Positions 1 through 5,286 of a stretch of 8,863 nt of DNA are shown in pieces. The notes under the pieces are model-generated. The model had not been told where the DNA came from and made no database searches. It saw only the letters and a list, made by a program, of their open reading frames with translations. The stretch comes from Clostridia bacterium (GTDB lineage Bacteria; Bacillota; Sulfobacillia; SLMV01). The stretch is taken from contig PWGR01000085.1 in the NCBI GenBank assembly GCA_003554565.1, forward strand, positions 1 to 8,863, in the 5' to 3' direction. Numbering within the stretch: position 1 is the first letter of the stretch; every line of letters starts with the position of its first letter. The position numbers and the translations under genes are program-made.

Positions 1-1359
1 GGTCCGACACATCAGGGTGTGATCCGCAGGCCCCGGCTGGAAATCGCGAGGAATGGCCATGAGTTCCGTGTCCGGAGACAGTCCGGTGACCGTGCCCTTG
101 AGAATTCCCTTCCGGTAATCGATAGTGTGACTCGTGTCCGCCTCGGTTACGTCCACGACGAAAACATCGCGCTCGCCATCCGGGAATGTCACCCACGGCA
201 CGTATTGTCCGACCGGCAGCAGCACTGAATAACGGCCCTGGGAATCTGTGTCGACTCCGCCCATCTTGCGAAACTGCTGGCCATCTCTCCACTCGAAGAA
301 CATCTGTGCCTCAACCGGTTCGCCGGTGTAGGGATCGTAGATTGTTCCGGAGACCTGTGCGGCGCTTTCGGCTGCCAGAATTTGCGCTCCGGCGTGCTCC
401 GTCAGGGGCTCAAGAGTGACCGCCACATCCATATCCACCAGTTTGCGGTCATCATCACCGATAGAGGTGTATTGGGTCGTGGCCTGTCCCGAGACGTCTG
501 TCTGGACCTGCGAGTTGGAAAACTGGCTGCTGCGGTCGCCTGCATGCGCATAGGCATGAAATTGCACATCTGCACCCGAAACCGGATGACCGCGTTCATC
601 GGTAACCGTGACGATTATTGATGCCGTTTCCCCGCCGCCGGGGGGCAGGTATTCGGGTGACATGTCCACTTCAACCTGTAGTTGGGCAATGTCATGGTCG
701 TCGTCTACTTCCTCCTCGGCGTAGTAGCTGGGCCACTCCACCACGTCCAGCAGCAAAGATCCGTCTGCCATCGGAACCACGTGTACCGCAAGGGAGGTGA
801 ACTGGGCCATCTCCGCCCGGTTGACCGTCGCATCACTCAGGTATTCTATGTCCTCGACCAGCCCGAGTTGCTCCGCTAATGCGTCGTAGTCGTGCGGCCA
901 TGCCATGTCTTCCTTTTCATGACCGAGAATCCGGATGAGAATGGCCGCCCACTCTGCCATCTCCAGGTTGTCCCCCGGGTCGTAGTTGCCGTGGCCATCT
1001 CCCAGGATGATGCCTTCATCTGCGATGAGGTGAATCCATCCCACCGCCCATTCCAATGCCGGTTCCATGCCCGGATATACATCATCGAAAGCAGTTGGCC
1101 GCAGGGCGGCCTCCTCGGCATCGCCGGCATCGTATCCCAGCAGGGATGCGCCCACCTTGGCCGCCTCAGCGCGCGTCAGAAGATCTTCGGGATAGAATCG
1201 GCCGTCCCCACGCCCCTCCAAGACGCCGAGTTCCACCATTCTCTCAATGGCATCTCTGTACGGATTGTCGCGAATATCCTCCAGTGCAGCCTCTGCGGGA
1301 GCAGCCAAACAGACGAGCAGAACAATGACTAGACCCAATACCAGTCCATGTTTCTTCAT
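1..1359 (-). CDS. S-layer homology (SLH) domain surface protein with Ig-like domains, partial at C-terminus
   Basis: This frame is open for 453 codons from ATG at 1359 to the left edge, so the C-terminus is missing. Residues 1-25 form a Sec signal peptide: a KKH start, a hydrophobic core around 6-20, and likely cleavage near PAEA-A. Residues 27-76 are a good SLH repeat ending in the typical TRAE block (62-65). Residues 90-147 are a second SLH repeat with a degenerate block, and about 155-195 a weaker third (NRAE at 180-183). SLH triplets bind pyruvylated secondary cell-wall polymer, so this protein is probably wall-anchored. After an acidic linker (215-223), residues about 226-318 resemble a Big_1/invasin-type Ig fold (VTDERGHPVSGADV), and about 335-395 resemble a carboxypeptidase-regulatory-like fold (VSGTIYDPYTGEPV, then DTDSQGRYSVLLPVGQY). 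A further strand-rich segment begins at 419. The Shine-Dalgarno GGAAGG precedes the ATG. Its exact role (structural S-layer or adhesin) cannot be told without the C-terminus. Confidence 0.9.
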   Translation of the reverse strand, partial: MKKHGLVLGLVIVLLVCLAAPAEAALEDIRDNPYRDAIERMVELGVLEGRGDGRFYPEDLLTRAEAAKVGASLLGYDAGDAEEAALRPTAFDDVYPGMEPALEWAVGWIHLIADEGIILGDGHGNYDPGDNLEMAEWAAILIRILGHEKEDMAWPHDYDALAEQLGLVEDIEYLSDATVNRAEMAQFTSLAVHVVPMADGSLLLDVVEWPSYYAEEEVDDDHDIAQLQVEVDMSPEYLPPGGGETASIIVTVTDERGHPVSGADVQFHAYAHAGDRSSQFSNSQVQTDVSGQATTQYTSIGDDDRKLVDMDVAVTLEPLTEHAGAQILAAESAAQVSGTIYDPYTGEPVEAQMFFEWRDGQQFRKMGGVDTDSQGRYSVLLPVGQYVPWVTFPDGERDVFVVDVTEADTSHTIDYRKGILKGTVTGLSPDTELMAIPRDFQPGPADHTLMCRT

Positions 1360-1416
1360 CGTATCGTTCCCTTCCTGAAATGTGGTTCGTTACACCCCGC
1401 GCCGGTTGCTCCACAC

Positions 1417-1461
1417 CTTCTCAGTGAAGTCCGGCAGTTTGGACCGATGCCAGCTGAGAAG
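1417..1461 (-). repeat. inverted repeat in the probable 5' leader of the SLH gene
   Basis: CTTCTCAG (1417-1424) is perfectly complementary to CTGAGAAG (1454-1461). Inside the 29-nt loop GTCC can pair with GGAC, giving a nested stem. It lies 58 nt upstream of the SLH start codon and would be in the 5' untranslated leader if the promoter is further upstream. No U-run follows, so it is not a standard terminator. Function is unknown. Confidence 0.4.
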
Positions 1462-1486
1462 CGAGTTGTTTCCTCACTGTGACCAT

Positions 1487-1546
1487 ATGGCCGCACAGGG
1501 CCGGTCCTGATGCGCTCTGTGTCCGACAGTGATGCAGTGCGGCCAT
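1487..1546. repeat. 10-bp perfect inverted repeat with 40-nt spacer
   Basis: ATGGCCGCAC (1487-1496) is the exact reverse complement of GTGCGGCCAT (1537-1546). The left arm is directly preceded by CTGTGACCAT, which recurs 102 bp away at 1579-1588. The arrangement could be a protein-binding region or a long RNA stem in the SLH upstream region; the sequence alone does not decide. Confidence 0.4.
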
Positions 1547-2147
1547 CCTGACGGGCGGCAGTGTCAGTTTGACGGTCGCTGTGACCATTGATTGCTGGAG
1601 CAGCTGGCGTACCGGAATCTAATTCTGCTTATAACCAGTATTCGCCACCCAGATTGTTTTCCCTTTGCAATTGCACGACATTAGGGCGTCTCGTGCAAGG
1701 AAATGTATGGCATTATGTATTGGATAACTGATCGGCAGGAGGCCTGTATCCAGATAGGGAAGGTGCCCCGTTTTACCTCCTGGATCTATCCACGGATCCA
1801 GGAACACGTAATTGCCCTGGTGCTCGGTGTCTCCTACAGGATGTAGTCATGTAGGCGTACTGGGCAAATGCAGCAAGAATCAGCACGGCAACTGGACAAA
1901 CTGGCAATCCTTACTCATGTGTTAAGATCTGCTCTCAGTCCCGGGACGGAAGAAAGGAGAAAAACAGTTGGCTATGGCCCATCTGTGGCCGAGAGTGTCG
2001 TCCGCTGGGGAGTGGACAATCTGCTCGGTCAGGCAACGTCTCTAATCCAAATACGCAGATGACAGGTGACTGAGCCGCGGGAAAGTTTTCCGGTCCAGCT
2101 GGAGAGGGTTGGTAGAGGATGCGGGATCTCTGACCTATGCCGCATCG

Positions 2148-2170
2148 AGGATCCTCGTATTGAGGATCCT
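2148..2170. repeat. 9-bp perfect hairpin downstream of fdhD, with a third related arm
   Basis: AGGATCCTC (2148-2156) and GAGGATCCT (2162-2170) form a perfect 9-bp stem with a 5-nt loop. Because each arm contains GGATCC, the same bases also make a 12-bp DNA palindrome at 2146-2157. A third partner, GGATTCCTCAAT (2187-2198), can pair with 2159-2169 with a one-base bulge, so alternative folds are possible. It lies about 110-130 nt past the fdhD stop. No T-run follows on either strand, so if it ends the fdhD transcript it does so without a canonical intrinsic terminator tail. Confidence 0.45.
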
Positions 2171-2278
2171 GAGGTTGTCAGTGTCCGGATTCCTCAATCC
2201 TCTCATTCCACAGGTGCGCAGTAGTGGGCAAGAAATACAGTCAAGGTAAATTGGTCGATATCCAGGCAATGCGGTCGG

Positions 2279-3031
2279 TTATCTTCGTTGCTGCGAGCCA
2301 GTCTGCTGTGCATCTCGCTCAGCTGAGATGCGTCCGCCGCCGCAGTATATGTGCGGGTCCTTCATGTGGGCTCGTCCGATGAGTGTGAGGCCCGTGCTTT
2401 CGGCAATGTCAAGAGCGAGAGTGGTCGGAATGCTGCGGGTGGCGAGCAATCCAACCCCGGCCCCGAGAGCCTTGAGCACCATATCGGAAGAGAGGCGGCC
2501 CGTGGTAATCAGGCCGCATTCTCCGGGGTCAAGTCCGCGGAAGAGGCAAACGCCCAGTGCCTTGTCAATTGCATTATGTCTGCCCACATCTTCCTTGACG
2601 TCGAGGACGCCGCTGTCATCGATCAATGCGGCAGAGTGGATACCGCCTGCCTCTCGGTACCTGTGCGCCCTGCCGTGCATCTCGGCGAAGCAGCGGCGGA
2701 GAAAGTCGAGTGAAACGGTGAGATCAGAGGATATCCTGTGCTCGAGCAGCTTGTCATCTTCGATAAACCCACCGCTGCCGCAGGCGCTGGAGAGCAGTTG
2801 ATCCAGAGACAGACTCTGTGGAAGGCTGTTCGCGAGACGCACAGTAATGGTCCTCATGTCGTCGCAGGCCCCCAGCAGATGCACCTGCTGCAGGGATGAA
2901 ATTAGCCCTCGCCCCCAGAGGTGCCCGACAGCCAGCTCCTTGAGGTCTTCCGGGGTGCACATAAATGTTGCCACGTGATCCTGATTGACAATCAGATCGA
3001 CCGGCTGCTCTTCGGCGACTGGTAGGTTAAT
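2279..3031 (-). CDS. fdhD: FdhD: formate dehydrogenase accessory sulfurtransferase, probable ATT start
   Basis: FdhD passes sulfur from a cysteine desulfurase to the bis-MGD cofactor of formate dehydrogenase and is needed for its activity; it acts in the cytoplasm. Family signatures are clear: CTPEDLKELAVG near the N-terminus, EDVGRHNAIDK (about 147-157 counted from the ATT), GRLSSDMVLKALG (about 178-190), and GLTLIGRAHMKDPHIY near the end. Conserved FdhD sequence (VAEEQPVDLIVNQDHVATFM) continues upstream of the first GTG (2974) with no ATG, GTG or TTG before an in-frame TGA. An ATT at 3029-3031 lies 8 nt after GGGGGAGG and gives 250 aa. The usual CxxC loop reads A-C-G-S-G-G: the first Cys (about residue 84) is kept, the second is Gly. 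It starts only 334 nt after the BON gene and has its own putative promoter. Identity is secure; the start is inferred. Confidence 0.92.
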   Translation of the reverse strand: MNLPVAEEQPVDLIVNQDHVATFMCTPEDLKELAVGHLWGRGLISSLQQVHLLGACDDMRTITVRLANSLPQSLSLDQLLSSACGSGGFIEDDKLLEHRISSDLTVSLDFLRRCFAEMHGRAHRYREAGGIHSAALIDDSGVLDVKEDVGRHNAIDKALGVCLFRGLDPGECGLITTGRLSSDMVLKALGAGVGLLATRSIPTTLALDIAESTGLTLIGRAHMKDPHIYCGGGRISAERDAQQTGSQQRR

Positions 3032-3047
3032 GTTTCACGCCTCCCCC
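3029..3047 (-). promoter_or_regulatory. fdhD ribosome-binding site and ATT initiation codon
   Basis: Read on the minus strand, GGGGGAGG (3047-3040) is followed by 8 nt and then ATT (3031-3029), which is in frame with FdhD. The only other start near this site, GTG AAA CAT TAA, stops at once. The next in-frame GTG (2974) has no Shine-Dalgarno and would delete conserved residues. Confidence 0.5.
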
Positions 3048-3365
3048 GTCCTCGGCTTGCACACGTGAAAGCGCTTCGAGACGAATGCATGGTCATTTTC
3101 ACTCTAGGTTAGGATAGCACATTATTCACCGGACGACAATTTACACGATGCAGCTGCGGGGTAGCAGCCACCTGTTTCATGTCCGGATAAGGCTCTCTCT
3201 GTTGGGCGGGGCATTATCGGACAAGATCCCGGCATGAGCAGCATGGAGATCGCGAACGGATAGAGAAGAAATGCAGTGGTTGGGATGGCCGAACCGCCCT
3301 TCTGCGGACCGCACTGGTTCCGGCCGCAAATCCTCTTCTGAGTGTTGGAAAACAGAGGCGGATTA
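3032..3365. other. intergenic region between the BON gene and fdhD
   Basis: This 334-bp gap holds the fdhD promoter and leader (3032-3139). It also has an imperfect hairpin just past the BON stop: AATCCTCTTCTG at 3329-3340 against CAGAGGCGGATT at 3353-3364, pairing 10 of 12 without a U-run, and a dyad around GCGGACCGC (3304-3312). An 89-codon open frame on the minus strand (3122-3391) overlaps the end of the BON gene in another frame, has no family resemblance and runs through the promoter, so it was not called. Confidence 0.5.
3111..3139 (-). promoter_or_regulatory. putative vegetative promoter of fdhD
   Basis: On the minus strand, TTGTCG (3139-3134) and TATCCT (3116-3111) are separated by exactly 17 nt. 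A TG one base before the -10 hexamer makes it an extended -10. Both hexamers match the sigma-A consensus at 4 of 6 positions. Transcription would start near 3104, leaving a leader of about 70 nt before the ATT start. Inferred from sequence only. Confidence 0.5.
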
Positions 3366-3578
3366 TTACTGAACTGTGAGATGGTTGTCAACGTCGAGTA
3401 CGCCGTCGACAGTCACACAAATTTGGTCTGCCTTCTGGATCTGGTCCTCCGAATCCACGGTTCCCTCGAGCTGAACCCTGCCGCCCTCGGCTTGCACTGC
3501 AAGATCTTCTCCTCTAAAGCCGTTTACACGGAGTTCGATTTTGACTTTCGATGCGATGGTCTTGTCGTCGATTTCCAC
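3366..3578 (-). CDS. single BON-domain protein
   Basis: A 70-aa protein that is essentially one BON domain (about residues 8-69), with the usual pattern of a helix (IASKVKIEL), a strand, GGRVQLEGTVDSEDQIQKAD, and the closing GVLDVDNHLTV. BON domains (as in OsmY and secretin-linked proteins) are thought to bind phospholipid or other envelope components and often respond to osmotic stress. Here there is no signal peptide, so this copy should be cytoplasmic or act through a partner. The start is GTG at 3578, 11 nt after AGGAGG. That Shine-Dalgarno lies fully inside a 12-bp perfect stem (3589-3635), so translation is probably controlled. The gene follows the SurA-like gene on the same strand by 160 nt. 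Fold assignment is firm; function is not. Confidence 0.85.
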   Translation of the reverse strand: MEIDDKTIASKVKIELRVNGFRGEDLAVQAEGGRVQLEGTVDSEDQIQKADQICVTVDGVLDVDNHLTVQ

Positions 3579-3588
3579 CTTATTGACA

Positions 3589-3635
3589 ACCTCCTTCCCC
3601 TCACTCAGCTACAGCGTAGCAAAGGGGAAGGAGGT
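3589..3635 (-). promoter_or_regulatory. RNA hairpin sequestering the BON-gene ribosome-binding site
   Basis: On the minus strand, ACCTCCTTCCCC (3635-3624) is perfectly complementary over 12 bp to GGGGAAGGAGGT (3600-3589), which contains the whole Shine-Dalgarno of the BON gene. The 23-nt loop holds a second small stem, GCTAC-GCT-GTAGC (3620-3608). The upstream arm lies in TCACCTCCTT, which equals the 3' end of bacterial 16S rRNA. Folded, this would block initiation. No T-run follows on either strand, so a plain terminator is less likely. It could be an RNA thermometer, riboswitch expression platform or protein-responsive switch; which one is not visible. Confidence 0.6.
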
Positions 3636-3677
3636 GAGTTCAAGACCGTATCCGATCACGCGTGGTGGGGGCGGTAC

Positions 3678-3717
3678 CGGGGCTTTCCCCGACGTGACCA
3701 CGTCACGTGACCACGTC
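3678..3717. promoter_or_regulatory. tandem operator-like repeats and small hairpin between surA-like and BON genes
   Basis: ACGTGACCACGTC occurs twice back to back (3692-3704 and 3705-3717). Each copy is itself a dyad (GACGTG-AC-CACGTC for the first), and the junction makes the palindrome GTCACGTGAC (3702-3711). Next to it, CGGGG-CTTT-CCCCG (3678-3691) forms a 5-bp hairpin with a 4-nt loop. The site lies 22-48 nt past the SurA-like stop, upstream of the BON gene. Tandem dyads of this kind are typical of cooperative transcription-factor binding; the factor is unknown. Confidence 0.5.
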
Positions 3718-3738
3718 GCCCTACGGTGCGTGATTTGT

Positions 3739-4428
3739 TCACTGATGAATCTCTATGGTAGCGTCCTCTCTGAGTTCGTTTACCATCTGGGTGATAATCG
3801 CCTGCCGTTCCTCCTGTATCAGGTTCTCCCGGAGGGAGGGCTTCATCTCCTCAAAGTCCGGGAGATCCTGGCCCTGCTCTTCGAGCTGCTCATAGAGCGT
3901 TTTCTTGTCTTCCTCGGAGACCTCTATTCCTTCTTCCTCCAGCGCCTTTTCCGTGTGCTCATCCAGGAACTTCTGTACTGTGAGCTGCCGCGAGATGTCC
4001 TCCTCCAGGTCCTGTTTCGTCATTCCTTCCTGCTGCAGGATTTCCGTGAGCTGATCTTCATCATCGTACTGGCTGACGATTGCCTGGTACTGTTCCTCGA
4101 TGTCTTCATCGGACACCTCGAAGCCTTGCTGCTTGGCCTCATTGAGGATGAGTATCTCGGAAATCAACTCATTCAGGACGCTCTGGCGCAGCTGGTTTTC
4201 AATGTCCGGTGTGATTTCCTGGCCCTGCATTTGATACATCATCTTCATTTGCTCCACGTTGTTCTCCAGCTCTTCGTGGGTGATAGATGTACCGTCGACG
4301 GTGGCTATCGTCCCGCCGGGCTGCCCGGGAGAGCCGAGCCCCCACGCGAGAGCTCCTGCCGTCAGCGCCACTGCGCAGAACAGGGCTATTCCCCACTTGA
4401 CTGATCGTTTGGTCATGATCTTGCGCAT
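3739..4428 (-). CDS. SurA N-terminal-type periplasmic/extracytoplasmic chaperone, no PPIase domain
   Basis: A 229-aa protein with an N-terminal signal or anchor (basic residues 2-12, hydrophobic about 13-30). There is no proper lipobox around the only Cys (18). Residues 40-53 (TIATVDGTSITHEE) are the start of a SurA_N/PrsA-like chaperone fold. The following helices about 54-160 and the C-terminal block about 196-229 (LRENLIQEERQAIITQMVNELREDATIEI) match the two halves of the SurA/PrsA chaperone core, but the parvulin PPIase domain normally between or after them is absent. The protein would hold or escort exported proteins outside the membrane. It is strikingly acidic and Gln-rich. Start chosen at ATG 4428, 8 nt after AGGAGGT; a TTG two codons earlier is too close to that site. 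It may be cotranscribed with the BON gene. Confidence 0.85.
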   Translation of the reverse strand: MRKIMTKRSVKWGIALFCAVALTAGALAWGLGSPGQPGGTIATVDGTSITHEELENNVEQMKMMYQMQGQEITPDIENQLRQSVLNELISEILILNEAKQQGFEVSDEDIEEQYQAIVSQYDDEDQLTEILQQEGMTKQDLEEDISRQLTVQKFLDEHTEKALEEEGIEVSEEDKKTLYEQLEEQGQDLPDFEEMKPSLRENLIQEERQAIITQMVNELREDATIEIHQ

Positions 4429-4780
4429 GAGCAACTACCTCCTATTATGAAAATGTTCGAGAGTTGGCTTTGTACTCAGTTTCCGGTAACGTACTGGATC
4501 TCCCGCATAGGTCTCTCGCATAACTTGCGTGCCCCGTTATCGCTGAACTATCTGATTTCCGGGACACGCTCATGGACACCATAAAGTCTCCGTTTGTTGC
4601 TCAATATACACCTCGAGGACTGATCAACGCAAACTGCCCGCAACTTGGTTCAGTGAAGGGTGATTTTGATCGGAAAATGCTGTCGTCGATTCCGATTTGT
4701 GCTGGAGAATGGCCAATTTCAGCCCGCTCGACAGTTCCGGGCGCTGGTTATCAGATTGCCGTCGAGACTTCCTGTTGGAC
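4429..4780. other. intergenic region between the small membrane-protein gene and the surA-like gene
   Basis: This 352-bp gap carries the Shine-Dalgarno of the SurA-like gene (AGGAGGT at 4443-4437 on the minus strand). It has a decamer direct repeat, CTC[CT]CGCATA, at 4500-4509 and 4513-4522, and an imperfect inverted repeat CTCGACAG/CGTCGAG (4727-4734/4760-4766) just past the small membrane-protein stop. A 94-codon plus-strand open frame (4572-4856) runs antisense into the small membrane-protein gene, lacks a ribosome site and resembles no family. No clear promoter pair was found for the SurA-like gene. Confidence 0.5.
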
Positions 4781-4948
4781 TCAGCTGAAAGTGTGCAGTA
4801 TCCACAGAAATGCCGCATACCCCAGGCCAAGCAGAAAAATGAACATTATGAGGTAAAGCACGATTCGAAATATCTTCACGCTGAACTCGGCCAGATTCTC
4901 CGGGTGTTCCTTTTCTTTCTGTTTTCGTAGTTGCTCCTGGTCGGACAT
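4781..4948 (-). CDS. small single-span membrane protein
   Basis: This 55-aa protein has a charged N-terminal half (MSDQEQLRKQKEKEHPEN) and one hydrophobic span of about residues 27-51, rich in aromatic residues (FRIVLYLIMFIFLLGLGYAA). It ends four residues later. The start is ATG 4948, 5 nt after GAGGGAG. A longer form from TTG 5008 (75 aa) also has AGGAG in front, but only 3 nt away, and its extra 20 residues show no recognisable feature. I do not recognise the family; the N-in topology is inferred from the charged start. It is divergent from the plus-strand gene at 5287 and lies upstream of the SurA-like gene on the same strand, with a 352-bp gap. Confidence 0.6.
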   Translation of the reverse strand: MSDQEQLRKQKEKEHPENLAEFSVKIFRIVLYLIMFIFLLGLGYAAFLWILHTFS

Positions 4949-4978
4949 TTGCACTCCCTCAAGTACATCATCCACATG

Positions 4979-5008
4979 AGCATACATAAGAATTCGAGGT
5001 GCGTCCAA
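4979..5008 (-). promoter_or_regulatory. possible promoter of the small membrane-protein gene
   Basis: On the minus strand TTGGAC (5008-5003) and TATGCT (4984-4979) lie 18 nt apart, matching the sigma-A -35/-10 consensus at 3 and 4 of 6 positions. The start codon at 4948 would be about 25 nt downstream of the transcription start. The match is modest. If the longer TTG start at 5008 were used, this could not be its promoter. Confidence 0.3.
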
Positions 5009-5053
5009 CTACTCCTTTCAAATCGGACACCAGTATTGCCGCTGCTGTCTGTT

Positions 5054-5068
5054 GTGACATGCTGTCAC
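5054..5068. promoter_or_regulatory. perfect 15-bp dyad in the divergent promoter region
   Basis: GTGACA-TGC-TGTCAC is a perfect 6-bp inverted repeat with a 3-bp centre. It sits about 50-65 bp upstream of the putative minus-strand promoter and about 220 bp upstream of the plus-strand start. The half-sites resemble CRP/FNR-type TGTGA but the spacing is one base longer than the CRP consensus, so the regulator is open. Confidence 0.4.
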
Positions 5069-5252
5069 TGATAAACCCGGTTGAAACGGCAAGATACGGC
5101 ATTTAGTCGTTATGCGAGTCGCGGTCACCTATTGTATACTCAGGGTGGCATCTGTAAACATGCCTCTCGTTCCGTCTTCCTTCCGTGGTGGAGTGGAGAA
5201 GGGCTTTATCGAGAGGTCTCACTACTGCAGGATCGTTTCACTGCAATACTGA

Positions 5253-5273
5253 GTTGGTACTTGCGGTACCAAC
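5253..5273 (+). promoter_or_regulatory. 8-bp hairpin just upstream of the ribosome site of the 5287 gene
   Basis: GTTGGTAC (5253-5260) and GTACCAAC (5266-5273) pair perfectly with a 5-nt loop, TTGCG. The stem ends about 4 nt before GGGAGGG (5278-5284), the ribosome site of the next gene. It leaves that site free, so it may stabilise the mRNA or limit upstream ribosomes rather than block initiation. Confidence 0.4.
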
Positions 5274-5286
5274 GCTGGGAGGGACG

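Larger units (their letters stand above)
1360..2278. other. long intergenic region with inverted repeats and no convincing gene
   Basis: About 0.92 kb separates the SLH gene from fdhD, both on the minus strand. The open frames here are short and lack ribosome sites or family resemblance: a 62-codon GTG frame on the minus strand (1619-1807) and a 64-codon frame on the plus strand (1868-2062). The region holds an 8-bp inverted repeat at 1417-1424/1454-1461, a 10-bp inverted repeat at 1487-1496/1537-1546, a repeated CTGTGACCAT (1477-1486 and 1579-1588), and a 9-bp perfect hairpin at 2148-2170. It must contain the SLH promoter unless that gene is read through from fdhD, but no clear -35/-10 pair was found. 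Confidence 0.6.
4949..5286. other. divergent intergenic region with a perfect dyad and leader hairpin
   Basis: This 338-bp region separates the left-hand minus-strand genes from the right-hand plus-strand genes and should contain promoters for both. It holds a putative minus-strand promoter (4979-5008), a 15-bp perfect dyad (5054-5068), a lone plus-strand -10-like TATACT (5135-5140; only a poor TTATGC 19 nt upstream) and a strong hairpin (5253-5273) just before the ribosome site of the plus-strand gene. Confidence 0.55.

Noticed and set aside
892..1332. 146-codon plus-strand open frame
   Set aside because: Antisense to the SLH protein, whose signal peptide and SLH repeats are convincing.
1619..1807. 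62-codon minus-strand GTG frame in the fdhD-SLH gap
   Set aside because: The composition looks protein-like, but there is no ribosome site, no homology I recognise, and a stop lies just upstream; a decayed gene cannot be excluded.
1868..2062. 64-codon plus-strand frame starting MQQESARQLDKL
   Set aside because: No ribosome site, no recognisable domain, and isolated in a non-coding stretch; could be chance.
3122..3391. 89-codon minus-strand frame overlapping the 3' end of the BON gene
   Set aside because: It overlaps the BON gene in another frame, crosses a good fdhD promoter, and shows no domain.
3541..4404. 287-codon plus-strand open frame, Leu/Phe-rich
   Set aside because: It is antisense to the SurA-like gene, whose homology, signal sequence and ribosome site are clear; the Leu richness comes from reading Glu/Gln codons backward.
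4513..5118. GTTATGCGAG shared by the surA-like upstream region (minus, 4523-4514) and the 5287 upstream region (plus, 5109-5118)
   Set aside because: A single shared 10-mer among many possible pairs is expected by chance, and the flanking bases and distances to the genes do not match.
5142..5155. AGGGTGGCA resembling the T-box core sequence upstream of the 5287 gene
   Set aside because: Only the first nine bases match, no specifier stem or terminator was seen, and the downstream gene is not an amino-acid or tRNA-synthetase gene.
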